A stretch of 64,000 nucleotides of DNA. Source: Ignelater luminosus. Lineage: Eukaryota; Arthropoda; Insecta; Coleoptera; Elateridae. Of this stretch, positions 51,671 through 63,500 are shown in pieces. Both the position numbers and the translations under genes were made by a program. The notes beneath the pieces were generated by a model. It was not told where the DNA came from, did no database searches, and saw nothing but the letters and a program-made list of their open reading frames with translations. Within the stretch, counting starts at the first letter, position 1. Each line of letters starts with the position of its first letter. Location: positions 161,405 to 225,404 of the forward strand of contig VTPC01000503.1 of NCBI GenBank assembly GCA_011009095.1, read 5' to 3'.

Positions 51671-52931
51671 CTTGGGAAGTTTATCATTTATTGTCCCGGA
51701 CATAGATAGCATTGACAAACAAATGAAAAATTGTTTGCTGTCAATTTGTTGCTTTTTGACATTAACCTGTGTGAAGTTTGGTTTCATTACGTCTTTGTAT
51801 TTAAAAGTTAGTAATTTTATTCTGTTGTTGTGTTCGTGATTTTTTGAAAATGGACAAATTTCAAATACGAGCTGTTATTAAGTACCTCTGTAAGAAGGGG
51901 TTACCATCTAAAGAAATCCATAAGGACATGACAGAAGTGTTGGGTGAATCTTCCCCTTTACATCAAATAATTAAAAATTGGTCTCGAGATTTTAAATGTG
52001 GAAGAGAATCCTGTCAACATGCACTGGGTGCTGGACCGCCGAAAACTGTCACCACTCAAGAAAACATAAATTTAGTCAACGATATGGTACTAATTGATCA
52101 CAGAATTACTGTTAGATTTATAGCAGAGACATGTGGCTTTTCAGTAGGTACGGTTGAAAAAATTTTGCACGATGAATTGAACCTCAGAAAACTGTCTGCA
52201 CGTCGGGTACCAAAAATGCTGACGTTCGATCACAATCACATCAGAGAGACTACCGCTGAGGCTAATTTGGCGATAATTAACAGGGATCCGGATCAATTTT
52301 TGAAAAAATTTGTTACTGTGAATGAAACTTGGGTTCATCATTTTGATCCAGAGTCAGAACGCCGAAGTATGGAATGGCGGCATAAGGGTTCACCGCCTCC
52401 TCGAAACTTTCGTGTCAAGTTTTCAGCCAGAAATATCATGGCAACGGTTTTTTGGGATTATGAGGGAGTAATTTTTATAGATTATTTACCACGTGGGCAC
52501 ACTGTTACGGATGAATATTATACAAAGCTAATTCCAAAAGTTTCCGATGCTATTAAAGAAAAACGAAGAGGAAAGTTGAGACATGGCGCTTTGTTTCATC
52601 AGGATAATGCCCAACCTCACAAGAGTTATGTTTCCACGGCTGCCATTCACAATGCCGGTTTTGAAATTTTTGAACAACCTCCCTATTCTCTAGACTTGGC
52701 TCCCAGTGACTATTTCTTGTTCCCAAAACTAAAGGAACATCTTCGGGGAACCCATTTTTCAGACGACGAAGAAGTTATGTCCTCAGTAAACAAGTGGCTT
52801 GCAGACCAAAGTAAAGAATTTTTTTCGAAGAAAAAAAATTTATCAGGAGATTATGTTGAAAAATAAAATAGTTTTATACCTCTGAACTGTTTGTTTCTAT
52901 GTCAGGGACAATAAATGATGAATTTCCCACG
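51671..52931 (+). mobile_element. Mariner element 2, full length, 1261 bp
   Basis: TIRs of about 37 bp (CTTGGGAAGTTTATCATTTA... left; CGTGGGAAATTCATCATTTA... right, reverse complement) match at 32 of 37 positions, with TA at 51669-51670 and 52932-52933. One uninterrupted transposase frame fills the middle, with a ~180-bp 5' and a 65-bp 3' untranslated part. TIR divergence of about 14% shows that it is not a recent insertion, although the reading frame survived. Confidence 0.95.
51850..52866 (+). CDS. Mariner (DD34D) transposase, intact frame, D158N
   Basis: A 338-residue protein from ATG 51850; an in-frame TTG six bases upstream is not a plausible eukaryotic start. Residues 1-110 form the two helix-turn-helix DNA-binding units. 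Residues 113-125 (RKLSARRVPKMLT) correspond to the WVP linker, with Arg replacing Trp. In the catalytic core, family members have Asp in the VTxDETW block; here it is VTVNETW, Asn158 (AAT, one G-to-A step from GAT). The second Asp is D252 (FHQDNAQPH) and the third D287 (DLAPSDYF), 34 residues between. YSPDLAP is YSLDLAP. Length is normal for the family (about 340-350). Loss of the first metal-binding Asp predicts no strand cleavage, though DNA binding could persist. No sign of host use. Confidence 0.9.
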   Translation: MDKFQIRAVIKYLCKKGLPSKEIHKDMTEVLGESSPLHQIIKNWSRDFKCGRESCQHALGAGPPKTVTTQENINLVNDMVLIDHRITVRFIAETCGFSVGTVEKILHDELNLRKLSARRVPKMLTFDHNHIRETTAEANLAIINRDPDQFLKKFVTVNETWVHHFDPESERRSMEWRHKGSPPPRNFRVKFSARNIMATVFWDYEGVIFIDYLPRGHTVTDEYYTKLIPKVSDAIKEKRRGKLRHGALFHQDNAQPHKSYVSTAAIHNAGFEIFEQPPYSLDLAPSDYFLFPKLKEHLRGTHFSDDEEVMSSVNKWLADQSKEFFSKKKNLSGDYVEK

Positions 52932-53013
52932 TATGTCTACTGTATCACTTTCACTATCAAGATTTTTCTTGTACCGATGACGTAGGTAAACTACGGCTGC
53001 CGCTTCGACTATA

Positions 53014-53130
53014 CGGGAAGTCAGATGCCAAAACCATGATCATCTCCATTATCTGGAGGTCCTAGACATTTGCATGAGTCGGTCAGTCAGAACAATGAGT
53101 TGTAACTGTTGCATTATGACATACGCAATG
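53014..53130 (+). repeat. ~200-bp tandem repeat array, right part
   Basis: GAAGTCAGATGCCAAAACCATGATCATCTCC, ATTATCTGGAGGTCCTAGAC, AGTCGGTCAGTCAGAAC and GTAACTGTTGCATTATGACA follow the unit order of the array at 49886-50392. It picks up the unit about where the left part stops, showing that the palindromic element was inserted into the array. Confidence 0.65.
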
Positions 53131-56100
53131 TATTTGTGTTTGTGTTTCTAATGACGCCTAGGGTCATACTGATCTTCACCAAGCTTAGTGACGCATAACT
53201 TGTTTTTGCTTCTAAAGTTAAAAGGTTTGATAAAGGAACAAATTTTCCAATCGATAGAAGACTAACCTAATCTCGATTTCGAAAAGTGCCTACCAGAAAT
53301 ACAAAAGACATTGACAATGATGCATAGAATCATCATATTATTTGATCAGACCTTTTATGAGCTATTTTAGTTCTCGGTTTTTCTACCTTGAAAATTGTTG
53401 TAATTTGTTTTAAATACACTCTTCACTGATAGCGCGCTATTCCATAGAAAAAGACCTTCGAATACTAATAAAACTTTAAATGTCGTTGATGTGTTTTCTA
53501 TACCTTCCGTTTTCAAGGTATGCTCTCGGGACTGTGTTTAGCCGTTTTAGAGATTTGTCTTTGGCTTATACTGTTTCTTGGAAAATTTGTAATAATAATT
53601 AGAATTGGTCATTATTGAGACGTCAACAATTTTGAAATTTTGATTTTTGATTGATTTTCATAAAGATCAAAGGTATATTTACACAAATCTAGCAATTAAA
53701 ACATTGGAGCTACAGTGTTGCATGAAGTAAAGGCGAAACCTTAAATCAAGGGTTTAGTGTTCGCCAAATATGCCTAAAATCTCTTAGCATTGACCACGCT
53801 TGAACACTATAATTCATTCTTCGTCAAAACGAAAACGAAAGTTTTGATTGAACTAAGGTAGATCAGGTTTAGGTTATGCCAGATCTTAACTATTCTTAAA
53901 CTTGTCTCGGGTTTGTCGGTTCGGCTGAGCTTGTTGGACGAATCAAGTTTTTTTTTAAATTGATCAAGTTCTACAGTTTTGAAGATCTCACTTCTTTCAG
54001 CAGCCAAACTTTTGATTAGTTATTGAACCGATGAGTGTTTTCAGTCTGGGCGAACCGAATTTTTTTTGGGTTCTATCAAGATCTGTACCGGCTTTTCTTA
54101 GATGACATCTACTTTCAGTCAGATTGAACGAAGACTATCGTAATAAATTCAACCTGTGTAGTGCTTGCTCTAAAAGGGCCGTCACTGATTATTGTTGGTA
54201 TAAATATGGGGGAAGTATGCAGAAAGATCGTAAATGTAAAAGATCGAAGCCAAACAATTTCTTGCATTTTTATCGTAAGATGCGACGTTTTCGAGTAAAA
54301 TCAAATTTCTACTAGTAGTTGTTCAAGGTTTGTTAATCAGATTTATTCCTGTTAATATAATTATTATAAGTTCTTATAATGAGGGATGTCCATGAAATAA
54401 TAAGATCAAATAGAACGGAACAATCTTGGGTGTTCGTAGAAGGTGTAACGTTTTACGATGAAATATTGCATTTAGATTAAAACATAAAATTGAATGATGA
54501 AAATTATAACCTAATAAATAAATAAAAGCAAATTAGACAGAAAACATATTTTTAAATTTGTAAAATTAATTTGTCAATGTGTTGTATTACCAATGTTAAA
54601 GTAAGTTGATTTATTTTACAAGCTCGAATAACCCCAACAGCAAACTATTACCATGAATCATTAGAAAGGGAAAGTACTACTACTAATAATATTATTTTTG
54701 TGTATTTATTTTGGGTTAAAGGTAAAGCCTCTAGTTCATATTTCTCTATCAAAATGTTAATTAGAGTCGAACTATGCAAATTTTATAAATTAATTAACCT
54801 TTTTTTTTGGAATTCTCAAGAATGTGCACTTTATGTGGCAGAAATAGTCATTTCTTATTTAGTTGTTTATTTCAATATATAAGTATTACTTTGAAGAGAG
54901 ATGTTTCAGATATTATTTAATATTGTCAAGAATGTTTACCGGAAAAAAAGATTAATACGCATAACAAGCCAAATAGAGGATTAGTCCGGTTCTTTAAAAA
55001 GGCGAACTTTTACCATAATAATAGTAATACATATCTCAAAATAACTCATCATTAATCACGATTATTTAACTCCATGGATTCTATCGAATTACAATCAAAC
55101 TATTGCATTTTGGATATTTTTTCAGCATAACTTCACTTGTTGTATAGCGTGAGTGTCAATCAGAATCCCACCATTAATATTACTTTTCAGGACTAATCAC
55201 TATGCTTAACACTAAAAACGTTTAAATAATTATTGCTTTCTTTTATTGTTATTAATAATAATGCCTGTAAGCGGTAACTTGCGAATCTTGACCTTTAGGC
55301 TAACTGTAAAAAAATATCATATAAATCATCCCCACTTTTTTCTCCACACTCTTTAATTTTTAATCATAGACTGTTTTTGTTGGAAGCTGTAAAAACAGAA
55401 ACCATTAAGTTTTTATAAGAAAAAAAAACAACTCGTTAAACGGTCGTTGATTTAATACAAAAAATGGGAATTTTCTACTTTTCTGCATTGACTTTTTGAA
55501 GTGGAGATTTGCAAGTACACAGTGTACTTAAAATATTTTGAAGGTAAAAGTTACGGGAAAACATTTGTAGGTTTTACGTTTTTAACATAACCTCAAAGTT
55601 TTTACGTGTACGATCAGGCTATAAATTATCATTTTTTTGTATTGGCTGGATTTCTGTAATTTTTCAAAGAACGTTTTCGACTGAATCAACATAAAATGGG
55701 AAGAATATTATTATCTTTTCTAACTGTACCTTTAGGATGATGTCAAAAATTCCGCTAAGGTTACCGAATTGATCATTTCTTAAGACTAAAAGGGAATTAG
55801 CATCTTTAAATGCTTTACATTCTTAGTCATTAATATGATCATAATGATCTCATAGGCGTACCTTAACAATCCTAGAAATTTTGATAGCAATGTTTCAGTA
55901 ATGTAGGCAAGAATAAGAACTGAATTATTTGTATTAATTTAAGCGCTCTTAAGTTTTGTAATAATTAATATCAGCATTATCTCTGCAGCGTGATTAATAA
56001 ACCTATTTGAAAATTCCTCAAACTTGTTTTTAGAGCAACATGCAGATTCATGTTCTTGTCGTCATCCAGGAAATAATTAACGCATGCTTGCTTACAATTA

Positions 56101-57470
56101 AATGTGCAAGCGTCTGATAATAATTGTCTTGTAAAATTAACAGAAGATTCTTAATTTTGCGACCATACATTTTTGTATTTATTTTTATAACGGCCCGGCT
56201 TTAAAAAATTTCTGAGATTCTTGTAAAGCAACTTCAGAATAATATTTAAGGTAATAAAAGATTGACAGACATTAAGCTCTTTAATACTAAAGTAAATTGA
56301 GACGAAAAAAGAGCAATAAAAGTAAAATGTAAATTTATTCAAAAATCAACAAGCATGAAATGTTAATAAAATTTTATTGAACTTTGTCTTATAATTTATG
56401 ATAATAATAAAGTTGTGTATAAGTGAACATACAAGTACAGGTAGCAATTTAAATATTAACAATCAAAATTTTCTATTCACAATACACGCGTAGACCTTCA
56501 AAAGAAATTGTATCTAAATAAAGCTGCAATAACAGAGGCGTGGTTTGTCGAAACATAACTGATCTTACTAAAGAATTTCAATATAAGTTTTGTTTTTTTC
56601 TTTCTCTCTCTTTATATTCAAATTATTTTGTTAATACGGATACAACGGTCATTGCAGCTGTTGGTTACTTAACAAAAAACTAATCAAAGAATTGAGTACC
56701 GTTGTATAGTAAGAATTGTTTTTATTCAAATTAATAGGACTGATCATGATCATTTTAAGTAGGATCCAATACTTCGTTTTATTTAATTTAAAATGTATTC
56801 AATGAAAAAAAAAAAAAACGAAGCAATTTCTAATTTGCATACGTCATTACATTATCACTACTATCTACTATCGAAAGGTTGTATGCTTTGTTGACTTTTA
56901 ATCATTGTTTTTGTTTATCTCTTGTTTTTTGTTTTTATTTAAATTAAAACCTTAGCTTCTTTGCTCACTAGATCTTTTACACTAATTGTCTGAAGATATT
57001 ATAATGATTTATGTACTTGTAAACTATATCGGCTGTGTGTGTCACCATGTCTAAACCATTTCGACAAATGAATACTGTTTTGATTAACCTGTAAGATCCC
57101 ATTGGCAATCAATGTCTTGGATGCTTATAAAAGAGCCATCCTAGTTTTTAGAACTGATTTAAGTTACACTTATTTGTTCAATTTAGACATTTTGGGAGTT
57201 ACAGTTTCTCGGATAGATCTTTTGACATAGACATCACTGTCTTTCCAACGGCATCAAAATTCATTGCTCTAAAACGTCAGACGTTTGGCAAAAGAAATGA
57301 GAAAAACGATTAATATCCAAAATTGTGATGACTTCTGAAACAGACGATCAGTCAGTAGTTTCGCAAAGTGCATTCATCTCCCCATTTTTTAGTCATCTTG
57401 GAAAACTTCAACTAATTCGTTAACTAGTAATCCATGTATTCAATCTTCTTACTAAATCTACTGAATAGCC
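53131..57470. other. AT-rich DNA, nothing definite seen
   Basis: No recognisable coding, RNA or mobile-element structure. A single mariner-like GAGGGATGTCCATGAAATAA word at 54378 has no partner. Small open frames (such as 54124-54315) have no family resemblance. Confidence 0.5.
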
Positions 57471-57475
57471 ATGTA

Positions 57476-58639
57476 GGGAACTTTCGGGAGAGTTCGGACA
57501 CTTCCCCCACCTCGAAATGTGCACGAGTGATTTTTGGCAAGTCACAGTGAATTTGTGGTTTGACATATAAACATAAAGATAAATGCTAAAACTCCGTTAT
57601 CTTTAAGATTTAACAAATTATTAATTGCGATTTGCATAAAATTGCGAAGATTTACCTAAAAATTTTTCGCTTTTTCCGAAAATGGTTATCGATTAGCTAA
57701 AATATCGATTTATTTCACTAATATGCAATTTTATTGGATTATTGTAGGTTCTTTTTTTCATGTACATTATTGTTGATCGCTACATTGTCGCAGTATGAAA
57801 CACTTAAGTGTGCTGAAAAATGGCGAGAAATTCTCCAAAAAGCTTAAGAAAATCTTCAAACGGCGCTGTACTTTTGACCTCAGAAGCAAACCGAAAACAA
57901 GTACGCGTTAAAAATGAAAAAAAAACAAAAGACTGAGAAAGACTCGCTCCGTCCAGAAAAGATTGTAATTGACAATGACAAGATTCCAAACTTTGACGAA
58001 GATTTTTCTAATGACTTAGAAGAACCTCCAAAAAAGAAAAAGAATCAAAATGCCAAAAATAAAAAATTAATCAAGAGGAAAACAGTGTCGAAGAAAAAAA
58101 CACGCAAGAAGAAGGGGAAAAACGAATTAGACGTTGAAGAGTTAAACGAATGCCAAGAAGGCAAAAAATTTTTTTTGAGGATCTGAACACCAAAAGCTTG
58201 CGCAGATGCAGCAAATCTAAGCAATGGTTGCATGTTTCATGGACAATTTTTGATAACTGTTGTATTGATTGTGGACGAAAATGTTAATACTTTTTTCATC
58301 TCGCTTTTGTATTTTCAACCTTATTTTCGCAGTCGTATATAACCTTTTTTTATGTAAATTTGAAAAAATATTGTTCAAACTAATAAAAAAGCTGTTTTTT
58401 GATATCATCTTATTTTTATATAACATTCTGACAACAAGACACTTTTTTCCCAGTGTCCCAACTCTCCCGGAAAAACTTGAACATTTTTGATAAATGAACA
58501 TAGTGATTATTAAACGTTTGGAAAAATTATAACAATTTAAAGGGTTTATATCAATAATTACGATTTCAAAGTTTTTTTTTATTTTTGCGACTGCGACAGC
58601 AATTTCAAAAAAGGTGTCCGAACTTTTCTGGAATTACCC
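57476..58639 (+). mobile_element. Pogo/Tigger-like element, internally deleted
   Basis: The left end GGGAACTTTCGGGAGAGTTCGGACACTT is matched by the reverse complement of the right end at 21 of 28 positions, with TA at 57474-57475 and 58640-58641. A second inverted copy of the terminus lies inside at 58449-58478 (AGTGTCCCAACTCTCCCGG), closer in sequence to the left end than the true right end is. At 1164 bp it is shorter than full pogo-like elements and keeps only the 3' end of the transposase gene. Confidence 0.7.
57802..58285 (+). pseudogene. Pogo/Tigger-like transposase C-terminal tail
   Basis: After a likely 3' splice site (TTGTCGCAG at 57785-57793) comes YETLKCAEKWREILQKA, then LLTSEANRKQ, then the open frame 57914-58186: KDSLRPEKIVIDND, an acidic stretch, a Lys-rich stretch (KKKKNQNAKNKKLIKRK), and ELNECQEGKKFF. 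A frame change continues as RRCSKSKQWLHVS and FDNCCIDCG, which resembles the small Cys/His-rich end found in many pogo-like transposases (C..C..W.H..C...C..C), with Trp where one Cys is expected. Several frame changes are present and the catalytic domain is absent. Identification rests on the layout plus the TIRs. Confidence 0.5.
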
Positions 58640-59692
58640 TACTTAAAAGTATAAGAGATTATTAGGCATCTTATTGTTTATCATCTTATTATATTTTATA
58701 ATTTTATGGATCTACTCTTTTGCAAGGTAAGTAGAAAAATCACATTTAGGTCATATAAAAACCTAATGTTGCCTTTTTCCCAATCTACATTATAGTATTT
58801 GTTATTATTATTATGTGGCTGAGGCTTCAGGTCGTAGTTCCCTTGGATCTTGTAGCTTCAACTACCATGGTCATTTCGCCGCCAACTAGAATGGGAGGAT
58901 GGCATTTTTTTTCAGATTTTTTCCACGTGAAAAATCGGGAGCCGAATTGTTATTATCTTTCTTCTTTTTCCTTTTTAATGAATGTTTTCGAACTTTTGTT
59001 ATTTTGTCTTGGTTTGTGATATAATGTTTTAGAGCAGTGCGTCTCGCCTTATAGTACGTGTACAAAATGTGCCCAGAAGCTTAATTTGTGTTCTTAGAAA
59101 TATCCAGATTGTTATGTATTAGGAACAAAAAATTTAAAAATCTCAATCATGATGTGAAATGTATGTTGTCTATTTCCGTAAAACCAGCTCACTTCATACT
59201 ATAGGTTTCTTGATTGTGTGTCTTTCTTTCGACAAATTATATTTTTTAGCTCCGCTTCTACAAGTAAATAAATGAAACGTTGAAGACAAAAGTTAGCAAA
59301 ATTCTGTTACAGACAGACATCAAATGCTGGAAATACGTAATGTGATTCGCAGGTTCGAGAATTCTGTATTCACAAACTGGAGGTTTCAGTTTCACTTCTC
59401 AGTGAAAGATATTTAGATGATGAAACAATCTCGAGATCAAAACTGCCAAGGTGACTTGAAACATGAGTTTAAACTATTTGAAAGTGATCTTAATGCGCCA
59501 GACATTCAGTATGGTAATCAGACAGCGAGTATTACCCTTTGTTCTAACCTCTGCAAGGTTAAGAAATCTCCGAAAAGCGTTCTTAGATAACATCCAGAGT
59601 TCTACAAAAGCGCATCGATGCTTCAAGAGTACTTGCAAATTATGGTAAAGTCAGAAATTGTCATCATAAAGGAATAGCTGTGAAATTTTATA

Positions 59693-60578
59693 CGAGGGTC
59701 GTTTGAAAAGTCCGTGCAAAAATAAAAACTACTTAATTGTTTGGGGTAAACCTTTTTTATTTTTCAACATAGTCTCCTTTTAGGCTTATACACTTCGTCC
59801 AACGCTGCTCTAGTTTGTTGATCCCTTCTGAATAATAGGATTTGTCCAAGTCTGAAAAATAGCCGTTCGTTTCTGCAATCACCTCCTCGTTTGAATAAAA
59901 TCTTTTTCCCGCCAGATATTTCTTCAAATTGGGGAACAAATAGTAGTCCGAGGGAGCCAAGTCTGGAGAATAGGGGGGATGTGAAACGAGTTGGAACCCT
60001 ATTTCCATTAATTTTGCGACCACAACTGCTGAGGCGTGAGCTGGTGCGTTGTCGTGATGGAAAAGGACTTTTTTGTGGGCCAATCGTGGGCGTTTTTCTT
60101 GCAGCTCGAGATGCCTACAGCACTAGCAATCTCACGCACCTTCACTCTTCTGTCATCCATCACCATATCATGGATTTTATCAATGATTTCTGGAGTAGTA
60201 ACCTCAACAGGGCGTCCAGAACGTTTAGCGTCACTTGTGCCCATATGGCCACTCCGAAAATTCTGAAACCACTTATAAACTGTTCTAATCAAAGGTGCAG
60301 AGTCACCATAATGTTTATCAAGCTTCTCTTTAGTCTCCTGAGGCGTTTTGCCTTTCATAAAGTAATGTTTAATCAACACACGAAATTCTTTTTCGTCCAT
60401 TTTTTGAAAATCACTCGACTTCCTCGATTCAAACGAATGCCAAACACAAAGAAATAGACCGATCTGGCTGAAACTTGGTGTGTGTTCTTCCAAGAGATGC
60501 TACTAACTAAACATAACCTCGATATGCGCCAGTAGTGCCATCTCTCTGACTTTGCACGGACTTTTCAAACGACCCTTG
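59693..60578 (-). mobile_element. Mariner element 3, internally deleted, 886 bp
   Basis: The 28-bp TIRs CGAGGGTCGTTTGAAAAGTC... and CAAGGGTCGTTTGAAAAGTC... (reverse complement of the right end) differ at one position, with TA at 59691-59692 and 60579-60580. Of the mariners here it has the least diverged TIRs, so it is probably the youngest insertion. The deletion is entirely internal, leaving both ends for possible mobilisation by a related transposase. Confidence 0.95.
59757..60400 (-). pseudogene. Mariner 3 transposase with internal deletion
   Basis: On the minus strand from ATG 60400: MDEKEFRVLIKHYFMKGKTP, KLDKHYGDSAPLIRTVYKWF and RSGRPVEVTTPEIIDKIHDM, ending VREIASAVGISS at about residue 100. 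The next recognisable segment, in another frame, is LQEKRPRLAHKKVLFHHDNAPAH, followed by HPPYSPDLAPSDYYLFPNLKKYLAGKRF and the normal end KGDYVEK and stop. Missing is a block of about 130 codons including the WVPREL linker and the first catalytic Asp. The second (HHD) and third (APSD) acids remain, 34 residues apart. Apart from the deletion, both remaining parts are open, in keeping with a young copy. Confidence 0.92.
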
Positions 60579-60580
60579 TA

Positions 60581-63500
60581 TCTGACAATCTCTGTTAACT
60601 TGAATATGAGATTTTCACAATTTCATTGCTAAAACAATTGCAACCGTGCCCACAAAATGTTTGATTGTGCCGTTAGTTAAGTCATTTTGAAGTCAAAAGT
60701 GGTTCGATCTTTCGAAGACCAAATTGGGCCTCAATCTAGGGTGAACGAACGTCCTCTTTTCCCCTGACAAGCCTTCTCTTTGGGACTAAAATTTGTGTCC
60801 GATGTCTTTTTTATCTTGGGCTGTAAAACGCCCTCTTTTTGCCTGATAATGCATTTTGGAGCAATTCAAATCAGTACCATTCAATTTTGCTCATTGCAAA
60901 CGAATCGCGCCTATTCAATTGGTAACGCAAAAAACTACCGCTGCGTTTCGAAGCGATCGGTTTAAAAGTAAGCATAAGTGTAACGAATAGAATTTTACTT
61001 TATAGCACTTCAAATGGCAACTAGCGCCTGCTTGCATCGTTTAGTTAATTGAACTGAATAAAGGTAACTTATTCTTTGTACATGTATTGCAACGTGATGG
61101 AACCAAAACGAGACATGTCGATGTAGTACACATTGGTTCACACGTGGTTTACTTAGAGAACGCGTTTCACCTGCCTCGTTTTAAACCAAAATAAATATAA
61201 GACAATAACGTTTATTATTATTGACTTTTTTGGTTTATCATACACTCGATCCCTGAACAATTTAATTTATTCGCGATAGTATTAAGCAAATGTTTTTGAT
61301 TACTACTGTTATTATCATCAGTAGATTGTTGTCCTCTTTTGATACAAACTAAATATGATCAGCCTACTCGATCTTCTTTGGTTAGGTTGCATAATTGACC
61401 GTGAACTTATTACTAGAATGCAAACTTTCACTGACTTCTTATTATATTAGGGTATTATGGTAAGAAGATGAAACTATTCAAAGCCAAAGCGTTTCAAAAC
61501 CATGGTTGAATTAAGAATATTACGAACGCTTTCTATTGGTTTAAAGATATGCTTTAGGTCACACAAATAAAGTTTACGTAGTCCGATACGTGTTCTTATG
61601 TCAGACTGGTTTTTTACTACTGGTAAGTTTAACAACTTTACTGGATTTTGTGTTGTAATAAACTGACCATTTTAAGAAGATTGGATAGTTATAAATTAGA
61701 CTGTGCGTTAGTTATCGACTTCAATAAAAATAACCCTGTCCAGCTGACCCTGATGCATTTGGAACTTTTGCCTAAATCATTTCCTATCCTCCCACTCTCT
61801 TTTCATCAAAGATTCTTTAATACTCATTCCTTCATTCTCTTCTAAAAATAATGTGTTTCAAGCTCCCTTGTCTCTCTGATAAGGAGGTTTTTGGTGCCTT
61901 TTTGAAGACAAAAGTAGTTAATACTCCAGCGAGTGAAATTGTTTTCTCCATTCATACTTTGCATCTTGAAGGTAGAATGACGATCTAAGTATCTACAAGA
62001 GACGTACACTATTATCAGAGATCCTGCAAATTGCTAACACGTTTTCTAATTTATTAGAGGGTACAAAATAAGAAAAGTACGTCTAGTTAAGTCTAAACGC
62101 AATATTGAACTGTTCAGCAACACACATATTACAAAGGAGATACACAATGCACTAACAACTGGCATCCAATTTTTCTTGATATCCGTCTTTGCAGGAACTC
62201 ATATTGGACTCTTTGTAAAACCAAATCTTGAAGTTTTACAAAATAGATCAAATGCTAAAAAGGATGCTTACTGATAGTGCAAAACTAGACTACTCAGCAA
62301 CGCGTGATTGGTAATTTTGGATTTTTTATTTGAAATAAAAAATCCTAAACGTTATCATTCAGTAACAAGTGACGCGACGTTTCCCAGGGTTCTATTCCAG
62401 GATCACTGTTGGTTTTAGTTGCTGAATTTCTATTTACACAGTAACTTGTAACGTCAAATCTCAACATTGGGATCTTGGAGACGGTAAGTAGTACGACGAA
62501 AGCTATAGGTTGGAGCAACGTTGCAGATGCCGAAAAGTTTTTTTTGGTTACCAAAATTTTTTAAAAAGCAACATTTGGTTTTTTTTTCTTGCTTATTTAC
62601 TCGTTCAGCTTTTTAAATATTTAATTACTTGTAGAATCGCAAGGCAGCGTTTTTTCCTTTCCATCAACTGATTCATGCAAATTTTTGTACGACTTATTTT
62701 TCCAAACAGTTCATCATTCTAAATATAAAAATATATCAAAGTCTAAATGTTTTGTCTTTCAGAATTTCAGATTTAGCATTTTCTAATCAGTTTGATTAAA
62801 ATGTGGTTCTGGTTTTCTCAGTTATCGTTGTTTTTGAAGAGGGATAATACTACCTAAAACGACAACTTTGATTTTGTAGATCGTTGTTTGTATTGATAAA
62901 ACTAAACAAAACATGATCTTTAATAGGAATATCACAAATTTAATTTTAGATTAATAATAGTAAGTGGTTTCTTTACTAATGTTATGGTAATATTTGATGT
63001 AAAAGTGGTACATACAGATGTACTCTACATTGCTGAAAATTACATTGATGATTAAATTTTCGTTTTACTTGCAAATTGAATTTAAAGAAGTGGGCGCAAC
63101 CTTGCTATGTGATAAATTATATAATGAAAGAAATCAAAAGTATAAATAATATGCATAGCATAATAATGTGATCCATATATAACGACATTGCGTGCTTTTG
63201 ACACTGACCCTGACAATTTGAAAACAAAGGCGGTGCGGCGCGTTTTTCATACCAGACACCGCTGCATCTGACACCTCCTCAACCATTAGCGGTTAAAAAA
63301 AAGTCGTAAAAAAAGCAAACAAGTTTTGCATTATAATTTTTTACAAAAGAAAAGGTCACTTGGTGGCGCGAAAAACCTCAAAATCATTTTTGTTGTTGAA
63401 TTACTTTTTTATGGCTGGCCGAAGCCGTTCACTTAAAAAATTATTAAGAAATTGTAGACTTCAATTTGCAATATCTCATTTCAAGATCCTGTTCTATATC

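Larger units (their letters stand above)
50393..53013. mobile_element. Palindromic MITE (~535 bp) split by two mariners
   Basis: With both mariners and one TA of each duplication removed, 50393-53013 becomes about 535 bp. The outer left arm (50393-50487, TATAGTAG...TTTACCTACATCATCGAGTACAAG...TAGACATA) pairs with the outer right arm (52932-53013). The inner left arm (51311 to about 51381, CATAAAAAGCCTGGTGTGTC...) pairs with the inner right arm (about 51598-51668). Outer and inner segments are continuous across the mariners on both sides. The combined arms are about 150-165 bp each, enclosing roughly 215 bp of weakly paired middle. No coding capacity. It lies inside the ~200-bp repeat array. 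Confidence 0.85.

Noticed and set aside
57914-58186. Lys-rich frame as a host nuclear protein
   Set aside because: It lies between pogo-like TIRs, and its flanking readings fit a transposase tail better than a stand-alone gene.
59034-59050. Possible hAT terminus (GAGCAGTGCGTCTCGCC)
   Set aside because: A single resemblance to hAT MITE ends without a partner end or 8-bp duplication.
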